DNA of 64,000 nucleotides from Akkermansiaceae bacterium (lineage in GTDB: Bacteria; Verrucomicrobiota; Verrucomicrobiia; Verrucomicrobiales; Akkermansiaceae), in assembly GCA_024233135.1 (NCBI GenBank), contig JACKPZ010000015.1, positions 35,542 through 99,541 of the forward strand, in the 5' to 3' direction. Every line of letters starts with the position of its first letter. Within the stretch, counting starts at the first letter, position 1. The notes beneath the pieces were generated by a model, which ran no database searches, was not told where the DNA came from, and saw nothing but the letters and a program-made list of their open reading frames with translations. Made by a program: the position numbers and the translations under genes. Shown here one piece after another: positions 40,501 to 49,368 of the stretch.

Positions 40501-43293
40501 GAACCGATCTACGAATACGACCACGGCGTCGGCAACTGCATCATCGGCGGTCATGTCTACCGCGGCTCGGACATTCCGGAGATCCACGGCAAATACATCT
40601 TCGGCGACAACGGCAGCCAGCTCTACTACGCGCTCGAGTTCGATTCGGAAACGAATGCTCCGATCTCGGTCACCCAAATCGGCCAGGGTCGTGCGGGTGT
40701 TTTGTGGGACGGCATCAGCTCGTTCGGTCTCGATTCGCGCGGCGAGATGCTGCTGCTGCAGATGGGCGCGGGTGCCGGCGGCAACGGCCGGATCTCGCGT
40801 ATCAAGCGGTCGGGCACCATTTCCGGCGAGACATGGGAATACCCGCCGCTGCTTTCGCAAACCGGTGTGTTTGACGACCTTGCCACGCTCACGCCCGCGC
40901 AGGGCATGGTGCCCTACGAGGTGAACATGCCGTTGTGGTCGTCCGGCGTTTCGAAAAAGCGCTGGGTCATGATCCCCAATGACGGGGTGCCGAACACGCC
41001 GCAGGAGCGCATCGAATACAGCGAGAACCACGCGTGGCAGTTTCCGGTGGGCACCGTGTTTGTAAAACACTTCGAACGTCCCGACAACGGCGAGCCGCTC
41101 GAAACCCGCCTGCTCGTCCACGGCAACGACGGCTGGGGTGGCGTGACCTACAAGTGGCGGACGGGAGAAGCCGAGGCCGACCTCGCCGAGGATGGACTCA
41201 CCGAGTCGCTCACGATCGACGGCCGCACTTTCGACTATCTCTATCCGTCGCGGAACCAATGCGTGCAATGCCATCAGGCGGGCACCGGTCCGGTGCTCGG
41301 TTTCCGCACCCGCCAGCTCAACCGCGAGATCACCTATCCAAACGGCCACACCGCCAACCAGATCGAGTCGTTCAGCGCCGCCGGGTTCATCCCGGAGGTG
41401 CTCAAGGCGGCGGATCTCACCGACGTGATCACCTCCGCCGACGTGGACGACCCGTTCGTTTCCGACGAGGAATACGTTCGCTCGTACCTCGACAGCAATT
41501 GCTCGCACTGCCACCAACCGGCCGGCAGTTCGCGCGCGTTCTTCGACGCCCGCCTGACCACTCCGCTGAACAACCAGTCGCTGATCTGCGGGCCCTTGAT
41601 CGACGGACTCGGCCTGACGTCGCCAGCGGTGATCAAACCCGGGAGCCTCGACAACTCGGTGCTCTTCCAACGAACCTCCGCCCACGATTCGGCGATCGTC
41701 ATGCCTCCCCTTGCGCGCGGGCCGGTGGACGTCGTCTCCGTCGCCCGTCTCGCGAGCTGGATCCTCTCGATGGATGCGGACTCGTGCACGAAGTCCCAGA
41801 GTTTCTTCGGCGGCGGCGAACTCGGCAACGGCGCCGCACCGGGTGGACCCACCGGCAGCGATCCATGGGTGTCTAACATCGTCATCCAGAAGAGCTCCAC
41901 CTTCACCAACAACGAGGCCCATCCGGTCACCTTGCTGCTGGATCGATTCACGTTCCATGCCGCCGCGGGCGGATCGCTCACGCCGTTCCTCGTGCGGGTG
42001 AACGCGCCGGACGACTTCACGGTCGTCGCGATCGGCGACACGCGTGCGGTCGCACAGACCGGTGAGATCAGCGTGCCGTTCCGCGACAGCCCCGTTTCGA
42101 TCCAGATCGCGCCGGGTGAAACGATCGCCCACGGGTTCATCGACGCCCTGCCCGATGGCAGCGGCGGCAGCGGGGGAGAAATCGTGAGCTGGACCGACGG
42201 CGGCCTGCCCGTCTGGCACGGCGGAGGACCGCTCGCATCGGACGCGGGATCCGTTTTCCTCGGCCAAGCGCCATCGCCCGGCACGAACCTCGTCTCCAAC
42301 CAAACGCGGGACTACCACTTCGCCGTCAGTTTCATCATCTCCGGGATGGAACTCGGCAATCCTCTCGATCAACCCGGATACCAAATCGTCGATGGCGCGA
42401 ATTCCAACTTCGTCATCAACCTCGAGGATTCCTTCACCAATCTCACCTCGGACACCCTCACCGTGAGTGTCGATCGTTTCCGCTTCCACGCTTCCCGCGT
42501 CACCGATCCGCTCACCCCGTTTGTCGTTCGTGTCAACGGACCGGGAGACGTCACCGTGCTCGCCATCGGCGACGCGCGCTCCATCTATCAATTGGGTGTG
42601 AACGACGTGCCGTTTTCCGCCGCACAGACGACCATCGCCATCGCTCCGGGTGAAACCGTGGCCCCGGGATTCATCGACAATCTCCCGGACGGAACACCCG
42701 GCACCCAGAATGGAGCGATCACGTTCATCTACGGGCCCGATACTCCGGACGGCGGGGATGTGATCTATTACATCTACGATGTCCTCGACATGGGTGTGGT
42801 GTTGGAACTCGGACAGGCGCCGCAGGTTCCGTTCCGCTACACCCCGGGTGATGGGTTCCAGCGCGACTATCTGTTTTCCGTCACCCTTGGATTCGGCGGC
42901 AAGGAGGATGAGGACGAGGACGGCCTGAAGGACTCGTGGGAACTCGCGTTCGCCACCGACCTTGATGTGCTTTCCGCCAACGCGGACAGCGATGGCGACG
43001 GCATGCGGGACAGCGCGGAACTCGCCGCCGGCACCAATCCGCTCGATCGCACCGATCTGATGCGCACGCTCGATCTCTCGCCGGGCGCGTCCGGAGCCAC
43101 CGCCCGCATCCAGACGGTGCCCGGCCGCAGCTATCGCGCTCGCGTTTCGGTGGATCTGGAGACCTGGCTCGATGCCGGCGTGTTCAAGGCCGCCGACTGG
43201 CCGGCGGAGGAAACTCCGGTCCTGCTCCCGCACGCCACCTTGCCGGCAGGGGCGGAGGAACGGCTTTTCCTCAAGGTGGCCCCGGTTCGCTGA
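37540..43293 (+). CDS. Giant secreted ThuA / sorbosone-dehydrogenase / cytochrome-like fusion
   Basis: A 1917-residue exported protein. After a signal peptide come two CBM-like beta-sandwich segments (to about 345; FEDDLNGWTHTD and FESPIGDPATDP), a ThuA domain (about 350-617; LLVLEGASNHDWQRR), and a glucose/sorbosone dehydrogenase propeller (about 665-1090; GHDGGGLVFGGDGFLYLTVG). A cytochrome-like region has two haem motifs, CVQCH at 1241 and CSHCH at 1321. Two related beta-domains follow (FTFHAAAGGSLTPFLVRVN and FRFHASRVTDPLTPFVVRVN), then calcium-binding type 3 repeats (DEDEDGLKDSWE, DSDGDGMRDSAE). It probably oxidises sugars outside the cell with electrons passed to haem. Exact substrate unknown. 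Confidence 0.88.
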   Translation: MAFFPHRLALCALIPGLLSADPVGVNPGFEDDLNGWTHTDVAVETGGAFEGTKRLQLQNGFIEQTVTGLVAGETHSVRLAYVSQAGVDGLADASVKIDGVEIGRIHTGQTNEFLSANGFEFIPASASAVLRVDSLETGSTALILDAVRVEAGGMPLPPEADWSSLTVVADARGGRALVNGGFESPIGDPATDPDNSGPVGNEHLSGFSLPGWRVTRENVDVIQFGGANPPEGANALDTGGHGPGGIAQTITGLTPGATYTFSFLHARHLYWGTDPMTADVLVNGQHTATLVRTIDQAWDAGYGLVEVPALAGDDGKLTLEVRSTITDQGGNIIFDDFRIAEGGDIGNPPTGPIKLLVLEGASNHDWQRRIAVFQSILSRDGSFEMDVSVVPQDVNSPEWAAWSPDFSSYDVVLSGYSDVAGGAPWPTAVQEAFAAYVQNGGGFYAFHETNQAFTNWQAWQEIVGLTWHDAGTGTAFTVNPDDSLTVHPPGSGLATGHGARADSLVKRHGLPTVHPIHAGLPDSWMAADLEVVRFPRGIAADLATKVTILSYTVDPDPPPGETALQHPVEWTVSYGDGRVYATTYGHVFSDQSEPEGMRCAAYQETFVRALKWCAGRNPGTQVPVDFPSDTTISLRPYSEGFAGFGGAKAVDPFADGVLPTRSIVPTEVDTVEAFPNLSWESPIVALPWPGSTSELMIAEMDGRVFRVADDDATTTAATVLDIRDRCWYMEWDPGVPSHRHGGILGAAFHPQFGQGAGKDHLYVYYLNHPDDNDSAVVDATHPYYERLSCFTWDPETSMFDPASELIMIQQFDTARGHDGGGLVFGGDGFLYLTVGDEGTESSDATPHTQRIDDRFRSGVWRIDVDMIGGSVSHPIVNQPAEPPLQPGETNVDDIDHTFTQGYYIPSDNPWVGETGALEEFYAIGLREPHRMTYDPVDGNFWIADVGGAALEEVNVMDKAGLNFQWNYKEGTSTGFRPVPSPLLGEEREPIYEYDHGVGNCIIGGHVYRGSDIPEIHGKYIFGDNGSQLYYALEFDSETNAPISVTQIGQGRAGVLWDGISSFGLDSRGEMLLLQMGAGAGGNGRISRIKRSGTISGETWEYPPLLSQTGVFDDLATLTPAQGMVPYEVNMPLWSSGVSKKRWVMIPNDGVPNTPQERIEYSENHAWQFPVGTVFVKHFERPDNGEPLETRLLVHGNDGWGGVTYKWRTGEAEADLAEDGLTESLTIDGRTFDYLYPSRNQCVQCHQAGTGPVLGFRTRQLNREITYPNGHTANQIESFSAAGFIPEVLKAADLTDVITSADVDDPFVSDEEYVRSYLDSNCSHCHQPAGSSRAFFDARLTTPLNNQSLICGPLIDGLGLTSPAVIKPGSLDNSVLFQRTSAHDSAIVMPPLARGPVDVVSVARLASWILSMDADSCTKSQSFFGGGELGNGAAPGGPTGSDPWVSNIVIQKSSTFTNNEAHPVTLLLDRFTFHAAAGGSLTPFLVRVNAPDDFTVVAIGDTRAVAQTGEISVPFRDSPVSIQIAPGETIAHGFIDALPDGSGGSGGEIVSWTDGGLPVWHGGGPLASDAGSVFLGQAPSPGTNLVSNQTRDYHFAVSFIISGMELGNPLDQPGYQIVDGANSNFVINLEDSFTNLTSDTLTVSVDRFRFHASRVTDPLTPFVVRVNGPGDVTVLAIGDARSIYQLGVNDVPFSAAQTTIAIAPGETVAPGFIDNLPDGTPGTQNGAITFIYGPDTPDGGDVIYYIYDVLDMGVVLELGQAPQVPFRYTPGDGFQRDYLFSVTLGFGGKEDEDEDGLKDSWELAFATDLDVLSANADSDGDGMRDSAELAAGTNPLDRTDLMRTLDLSPGASGATARIQTVPGRSYRARVSVDLETWLDAGVFKAADWPAEETPVLLPHATLPAGAEERLFLKVAPVR

Positions 43294-43328
43294 TTCGGCC
43301 GGTGCTGTCGAAGTTCCCTCATTTTGGC

Positions 43329-43358
43329 TTGCCGCGCGAGGCTCTGCTGCGGTATGCC
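43329..43358 (+). promoter_or_regulatory. Candidate promoter for the beta-helix protein gene
   Basis: TTGCCG at 43329-43334 and TATGCC at 43353-43358, 18 bases apart, lie in the 204-base gap between the two giant genes. Partial consensus match only. Confidence 0.3.
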
Positions 43359-43497
43359 TTGAGACCCCCCGGAAAGGCAGAAGCATCCTCTCCTTCGAAC
43401 CCTCCGCGCCGTGTTGGCGGATCTCCGGCCGGGTGATCCGGTTTCCCTCCCGCATGGCGGCATCCACTTGCCGGCGCGGTCCATCCCATCGCCGCTC

Positions 43498-46400
43498 ATG
43501 AGAACTCCCCGTCTCGTTTCCCTGTCTGTGTTGTTTGGGGTCGGTTTCGCACTGCTTTTCGCTTCTCATACGGAAGGCGCCGGGCCGGACGCCTACGGCT
43601 ATCTCACGATCAACACCACCGAACCGGGTGGCCCCGCCTATCAGTTCATTTTCCTCAACAACGATCCGCTCGCCCGACAGGTGGTTTCCCAGCCGGGCGG
43701 CGCGGAGGTGGACGACCGTTCGTCGGCGAGCCCGCCGGCGTCGGGAGGCATTGGATCCGCCGTCCCGCTGGGTGCGCCGTTTCCGTTCTATGGGCACTAC
43801 TACACCCAGTTGGTGCCGGCGGTGAATGGATACCTGTCCACCGACCCGGGGGACCTCGGCCAACATTACGCCAACGACAGCCCGCTGCCCGTGCCGGTCC
43901 CCGCGGGATCCGGCGGCGGGGCGCGGATCTACCCGTTGCACGACGATCTGATCTTCTACGCAGCGGGAGACCTGGCCCACCCCGGAGGAGGAAACGGCGG
44001 CATTTGGTACCGGTATTTCCCGACCAGTCCGCACCCCCACAACACCAGTGTCGGCGTCAGCGTTTTCCAGTGGGACAACGTCTGGATCCGCGGCACGGGC
44101 ACGGGTCTCTTCGACTTCGAAGTGCTGCTCTTCGACAATGGCGACATCCTTTTCCAATACGGGCTGAGCACCGATGACAAGGGAGCCGGGGCCACCGTGG
44201 GCATCCAGGACGAAGCCGGCGCCATCGGGCTCCAGTATTCGGCCAACGAAGCGCGGTCGATTCCACCGCTGCCCTACCCGCTTGGCGGCACCTGGGCGGT
44301 GCTCATCGACTCGCCGGATATCTTCGTCGATACCCTGGTGGACGATCCTTCGCCACCGTCCGCCACCTCGCTGCGGGAGGCCATCAGCCTCGTGCCGGAA
44401 AACGCGACGATCTTCTTCGACCCGGGAACCACTTCGATCCAGGGCGATTATGCGATCCAGGCGGCGTCCGAATTCGACTTGGGAACCGGTCGTCACTATA
44501 CCATCAACGCCTCCATGCTGTTGGAAGGCCGGGTGAAACTCGTGGCCGGGGGCAGCCATCGGCTGGCCCGGGTTGGCCCGGGAAGCGAGATCACCGTCGA
44601 GAGCGTCCTGTTTTTCGGAGGAAACGCGGCGGGGGCGCCCGGTCCCGACCAGACGGGCGGCGGCATCCTGAATGAAGGCGACCTGACGCTGATCGATTGC
44701 GAATTCCGCGATTGCCGCGCCGAAACCGATGGCGGCGGCATCCTCAATGCCGCGGGTGCCACCCTCACCACCGGGCGGTGCCGGTTCCACCGCTGTACGG
44801 CAGGGACCGGTCGGGGCGGCGGGGTCCATAACGCCGGGTCCGCCGCGCTCTTCGAATCATCGACCGCCTTCTGCGAGGCGGCGACCGAGGGCGGCGGGAT
44901 CTTCAACTCCGGGCAGATCTCGCTCACCAACAGTTCGTCCTTCCACAGCCATGCCGGTAGCGGCGGCGGCATCCACAACACGAACATCGCGAACCTGACC
45001 AACTGCTCCTTCGGACTGAACACCGCGTCGGTCGCCGGCGGCGGCGGCTTCTCCGCGGGCGGTGCGCTGTTGAGCCTGTCGAACTGCTCGGTCGCCTTCA
45101 ACACGGCGGCGGGCGGCGGCGGGATCCGCAGCCTCGGCAGCCTCGCCTTGGAGAATTCATTGATCGCGGAAAACCTGGCATCCGACGGAAACCACGATGT
45201 CTGGGGCATCATTTCGCCCAGCACGGGACGCAATCTGATCGGCCGTTCCACCGGCGCCACCGGCATCGGTCCCCTCGATTTGCGCGATGTCTGGGCGCAG
45301 ATCGGCATGCCCAGCGACTTTGGCGGCGGCACCGAGTCGATCCCGCTGCTGACCGGCAGCCCTGCCATCGACGGGGGAGTTTCCTCGTTCCCGGAGGCCT
45401 TCGACCAGCGCGGGTTTCCCCGCATCGTCGACGGCAACGGCTTCGCCGACACCGACGAAATCGACATCGGCGCCTACGAAGCGGGCCCCGAGGTCATGGT
45501 GAACACCGACAACGATGCGTCCACCCCGTCGGATGGAGTGACCTCGCTGCGCGAGGCGATCGCCATGGTGCCGGACGGCGGCCGCATCCGTTTCGCCACC
45601 GGCATGGCCGGCGTCGAGTTGCCGCTGGACGACGAACTCGTGGTCTTGGGAAAAAACCTCGTCATCGACGCCTCCGACCTCTCCTCCGCCCCGAAACTCG
45701 ACGGCCGGGGATTGCACCGGATCCTCCGTGTCGAAGACGGGGCGAACGTGGCGATCCGCAATCTGCTCCTCACCAACGGCTGGGTCAATTCGGGGGCGGG
45801 CAACGGGGGAGGCATCGCCTGTCTCGGGTCCACCCTGACGCTGGAGAACACCACGCTCACCGGCAATGGTGGCAGTGGAAGCGGAGGTGGGGTTTACAGC
45901 AACGATTCCAGCCGGTTGAGTCTCTTTGGCGTGTCGATCACAGGAAACCGGGCGGGTGCCGGGCTAGGCGGTGGCGTGTTTAACTCCGTGGGCGACCTGT
46001 TCGCCCTCCACACCACGATCTCGGGAAACTCGTGCACAGGCGGAGGCGGACTCTACAACTACATTTGGTTCGATCAGGAGGCCACGATCGAACAGAGCAC
46101 CATCGGCGAAAACATCTCCGATGGTTCGGGCGGCGGTTGCCATAGCTCCAACGGACGTCTGAACCTGGTCCGCTGCACGGTTTCGGCAAACCGCTCCACG
46201 CTGGGCCAGGGCGGGGGAATCTGGTCCTATCCCGACGACCTGACCACGACCTGCCTCCGCGACTCGATCGTCGCGGGCAACCATGGCGATGATCTCCGCG
46301 CGGACGGCACCAACTCGTTCCTGAGCGGCGGCTCCAATCTCATCGGCACCGGCAACGCCGGCAGCGCCTTCGTCGAACCCGGCGACCTCGCCGGGCTGGA

Positions 46401-48054
46401 TCCCAAACTCGCCCCGCTCGGATACTACGGCGGCGGCACATGGACGATGCCGCCGCTGGCGGGCAGTCCGGCCATCGACGGCGGCGCCGTCCGTCTGGAC
46501 GAGCCCGCCACCGACCAGCGGGGATTCCCCCGCGTGGCCGGATCCGCGCCGGACATCGGCGCGGCGGAAGTCGGCCCGCTGCGCGTGGTCGATACCAAAG
46601 CCGATGTCGTCGATGCGGGCGACGGAGTCCTTTCACTGCGCGAGGCCGTGGCCGCCTCCACGGAGCCGGCATCCCGCATTCAGTTCGATCCCGCGGTCTT
46701 CGCGGGGCCCGCCGAGGCCAACACCATCGTTCTCAATCCGGCGGCCGGGGTGATTGGTTTTGCCAACGGATCGCTCATGATGGACGCCACGAATCTCCCG
46801 GCGCCGGTGCGCGTCAGCGGCGATGACCAGACGCGCTTGTTTTCGTTCGCCTCCGCCCAGGCAAGCCTGCACGGCATGGAACTCTGGAGATCGCACGACT
46901 CCGCGGTTTATTGCGGCTACGCCGACGTCACCGTGGACCGCTGCCTGTTTTACCAAAACCAGGCGAACAAGGTCATCATGTTCCCGGGCCTCGATCACAA
47001 CCATGGCGGCGCGATCCGCGGCACGCACAGCCGGATCTGCCTGGTCGCTTCGGAATTCGACAGCAACTACGCGGAAGAATTCGGCGGTGCCGTATACACC
47101 GATGGCGAACTTGTCTGCAGCGAGTGCGACTTTCATGACAACGAAGCGATCAAAGGTGGAGCGGTCTATCTGGAGGAGCCGGACGCATCCGGCTTCTTCG
47201 ACGCCAGCACCTTCTCCGGACACTCGGGCGATGCCATCCACAACAATGGGGGACAGGTTTCCGCCCGCAACTGCACCTTCACCGGAAACCACACCGCGCT
47301 CGTCACGCTGATGGGGCTCAACACCGAACCCAACGCGACCCTCGCCCATTGCACCATCGTCGAGAACCTGGCATTCGGAATCACAGGCGACGTGGTCGTT
47401 CTCAAGGACTGCATCGTTTCGAATAATCCGACCGATCTGGGCATCAGTGTTTCCATACCGCTTCCCAACAACAACCTGATCGGCTCCGATCCCATGCTGG
47501 CGCCACTCGGCGACTACGGCGGCCCGACGCCCACGATGTTGCCGCTTCCGGGTTCGCCCGTCATCGATGGGGCGACCTCCTCGGCCGAGCCAATCGACCA
47601 ACGCGGCCTCGCACGTTTCTTGCCCCGGGACATCGGTGCGACCGAGTATCAAGGCGATGCCGATTTCGGGATTCTCTGGGACCGCGACTGGGACGGCGAC
47701 GGCACGGGCTACGGTGCGGAGCTGGCGCTCGGGACCGATCCGGACACACCCGATGCCGGAGATCCCGCCAATCCGAGGTTCGCCTGGAGCGGCTCCGGGG
47801 GTCCCGGCATCACCTTCGGGCTGAACGAGGCAGCTTCCGGCTACACCGCCTGGGTGGTCCGGCGCTCGACCGACCTCGTCACCTTCGAGGAAATCTATCG
47901 CCTGGACGGCCCGTCGCTGACCCAGTCGTTCGCGCCCGACGTCGTTTCCGAACTGACGCCCCTGTTTTCTCCGGACCGCATCTCCGTCTTCGACCAAAAC
48001 CCGCCGAGTCCGCGCGCGTTCTATCGGTTCGAGGCGCAGCGGGTGGATCCATGA
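43498..48054 (+). CDS. Giant secreted beta-helix protein with three CSLREA-type modules
   Basis: A 1518-residue exported protein. After the signal peptide (LVSLSVLFGVGFALLFASHTEGA) an N-terminal beta-domain resembles nidogen-like folds (GAPFPFYGHYYTQLVPAVNGYLS). Then three modules each open with a T/V-SLREAI-type motif (TSLREAISLVPENATIFF, TSLREAIAMVPDGGRIRF, LSLREAVAA). They continue as right-handed parallel beta-helix rungs rich in GGGI and close with SPAIDGG, DQRGFPR and a DIGA(Y/A/T)E end (choice-of-anchor Q type). A C-terminal beta-domain follows a Gly/Asp-rich repeat (DRDWDGDGTGYGAE). The usual roles are cell-surface adhesion or polysaccharide binding. The start ATG at 43498 begins the signal peptide. 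Confidence 0.88.
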   Translation: MRTPRLVSLSVLFGVGFALLFASHTEGAGPDAYGYLTINTTEPGGPAYQFIFLNNDPLARQVVSQPGGAEVDDRSSASPPASGGIGSAVPLGAPFPFYGHYYTQLVPAVNGYLSTDPGDLGQHYANDSPLPVPVPAGSGGGARIYPLHDDLIFYAAGDLAHPGGGNGGIWYRYFPTSPHPHNTSVGVSVFQWDNVWIRGTGTGLFDFEVLLFDNGDILFQYGLSTDDKGAGATVGIQDEAGAIGLQYSANEARSIPPLPYPLGGTWAVLIDSPDIFVDTLVDDPSPPSATSLREAISLVPENATIFFDPGTTSIQGDYAIQAASEFDLGTGRHYTINASMLLEGRVKLVAGGSHRLARVGPGSEITVESVLFFGGNAAGAPGPDQTGGGILNEGDLTLIDCEFRDCRAETDGGGILNAAGATLTTGRCRFHRCTAGTGRGGGVHNAGSAALFESSTAFCEAATEGGGIFNSGQISLTNSSSFHSHAGSGGGIHNTNIANLTNCSFGLNTASVAGGGGFSAGGALLSLSNCSVAFNTAAGGGGIRSLGSLALENSLIAENLASDGNHDVWGIISPSTGRNLIGRSTGATGIGPLDLRDVWAQIGMPSDFGGGTESIPLLTGSPAIDGGVSSFPEAFDQRGFPRIVDGNGFADTDEIDIGAYEAGPEVMVNTDNDASTPSDGVTSLREAIAMVPDGGRIRFATGMAGVELPLDDELVVLGKNLVIDASDLSSAPKLDGRGLHRILRVEDGANVAIRNLLLTNGWVNSGAGNGGGIACLGSTLTLENTTLTGNGGSGSGGGVYSNDSSRLSLFGVSITGNRAGAGLGGGVFNSVGDLFALHTTISGNSCTGGGGLYNYIWFDQEATIEQSTIGENISDGSGGGCHSSNGRLNLVRCTVSANRSTLGQGGGIWSYPDDLTTTCLRDSIVAGNHGDDLRADGTNSFLSGGSNLIGTGNAGSAFVEPGDLAGLDPKLAPLGYYGGGTWTMPPLAGSPAIDGGAVRLDEPATDQRGFPRVAGSAPDIGAAEVGPLRVVDTKADVVDAGDGVLSLREAVAASTEPASRIQFDPAVFAGPAEANTIVLNPAAGVIGFANGSLMMDATNLPAPVRVSGDDQTRLFSFASAQASLHGMELWRSHDSAVYCGYADVTVDRCLFYQNQANKVIMFPGLDHNHGGAIRGTHSRICLVASEFDSNYAEEFGGAVYTDGELVCSECDFHDNEAIKGGAVYLEEPDASGFFDASTFSGHSGDAIHNNGGQVSARNCTFTGNHTALVTLMGLNTEPNATLAHCTIVENLAFGITGDVVVLKDCIVSNNPTDLGISVSIPLPNNNLIGSDPMLAPLGDYGGPTPTMLPLPGSPVIDGATSSAEPIDQRGLARFLPRDIGATEYQGDADFGILWDRDWDGDGTGYGAELALGTDPDTPDAGDPANPRFAWSGSGGPGITFGLNEAASGYTAWVVRRSTDLVTFEEIYRLDGPSLTQSFAPDVVSELTPLFSPDRISVFDQNPPSPRAFYRFEAQRVDP

Positions 48055-48310
48055 AGCCGCGCCTTGAGATCATGTCGGGAAGCGCAAGTGAGCCGGCCCG
48101 TTCCGGAGTCGACACTTGTGGGTCTGCAATGGGTCGATCGGGATGTCTTCGCACTCTGTCGCCGCCCTGCCGGAGGGTAGCGGGGGCACCGGTTGTGCGG
48201 TGGTCAGTTCGGTCCGATCCGGGATCGAACCAAACAAGAGCATCACGCGGTCGCGAAATCGTTCGCGGGACCCTCGACCCGATGCTATCCGATGAATGGG
48301 AGGTTCTGCC
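48055..48310. other. 256-base spacer, nothing recognised
   Basis: Between the beta-helix gene and the aldolase gene I see no gene, RNA or clear promoter. The only useful signal is GGGAGG at the end, the ribosome binding site of the aldolase gene. Confidence 0.5.
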
Positions 48311-49345
48311 ATGAACACAAGCATCTTGGAATCGGTCGCGGCCGAGCTTGCCGCCCCGGGTAAAGGCATTCTCGCCGCCGACGAAAGCGACGGCACCATC
48401 GCCAAGCGCTTTCAAGCGATCGGTGTCGAATCGACCGAAGGGAACCGGCGGGCGTATCGGGAGCTTCTGATGACCACGGAAAGCCTCAATGAAGGAGTCA
48501 GCGGGGTGATCCTGTTCGACGAGACGATCCGGCAACAGGCGATCGACGGCAGAAGTTTTGTCGAAGTATTGCGTGACCTTGGAATCCATCCCGGCATCAA
48601 GGTGGACAAGGGCGCGAAACCGCTGGCCGGATGCCCGGGAGAAAAGGTGACGGAAGGATTGGACGGCCTGAGAGTCCGGTTGGCCGAGTATGCGGACATC
48701 GGCGCGACATTTACGAAGTGGCGGGCTGTGATCACCATGGGCGACGCCATGCCGACGCGGGCATGCCTCCGCGCGAACGCCCATGCGCTCGCCCGCTTCG
48801 CGGCCCTGAGCCAGGAAGCCGGACTGGTGCCGATCGTCGAACCGGAAGTGCTGATGGACGGCCCCCACACGATCGAGGAACACGAACGGGCCACCGAAGC
48901 GGCGCTGCGGGCCGTGTTTGCCGAGTTGCGCGAGTATGGCGTGTCGTTGGAAGGCATGCTGTTGAAACCGAACATGGTGCTTCCGGGAAACGAGTGTCCG
49001 GTCCAGGTGGATGCGCGGCAGGTCGCGGAGATGACCGTGCGCTGCATGCGGCGCAACGTTCCCGCCGCGGTGCCCGGGCTGATGTTCCTGTCCGGCGGCC
49101 AGGGCGATGTCGAGGCGACGGAGAATCTCAATGCGATGAACCGGATCGAAGGAAACCCGTGGCAATTGAGTTTCTCGTTCGGCCGCGCGCTGCAGGCACC
49201 CGCGTTGCAGGCGTGGGCCGGGGATGCGGAGAACGCGTCCGCGACACAAAACGCCCTCCGGCACCGCGTCCGCTGCAACTCGGCCGCGCGCTTCGGCCGC
49301 TACTCCGCGGAAATGGAGCAGGCCGCATCTTCCCAAGCTTGCTGA
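48311..49345 (+). CDS. Class I fructose-bisphosphate aldolase
   Basis: A 344-residue glycolytic and gluconeogenic aldolase of the eukaryote-like class I type. Landmarks are GKGILAADES (18-26), VPIVEPEVLMDG with Glu178, and the Schiff-base Lys219 in MLLKPNMVLPG; the SGGQG phosphate-binding loop is also present. It cleaves fructose-1,6-bisphosphate without a metal. The ATG at 48311 has GGGAGG eight bases upstream; an in-frame ATG five codons earlier lacks one. It ends 23 bases before a secreted esterase gene on the same strand. Confidence 0.95.
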   Translation: MNTSILESVAAELAAPGKGILAADESDGTIAKRFQAIGVESTEGNRRAYRELLMTTESLNEGVSGVILFDETIRQQAIDGRSFVEVLRDLGIHPGIKVDKGAKPLAGCPGEKVTEGLDGLRVRLAEYADIGATFTKWRAVITMGDAMPTRACLRANAHALARFAALSQEAGLVPIVEPEVLMDGPHTIEEHERATEAALRAVFAELREYGVSLEGMLLKPNMVLPGNECPVQVDARQVAEMTVRCMRRNVPAAVPGLMFLSGGQGDVEATENLNAMNRIEGNPWQLSFSFGRALQAPALQAWAGDAENASATQNALRHRVRCNSAARFGRYSAEMEQAASSQAC

Positions 49346-49368
49346 AACCCGCGGTCCGGGTGTTTCGT

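Noticed and set aside
38989..44829. A 1,946-codon open frame on the minus strand spanning the ends of the two giant genes.
   Set aside because: It is antisense to recognisable protein domains, has an Arg/Val/Gly/Asp-rich composition without motifs, and is a typical effect of high GC content.
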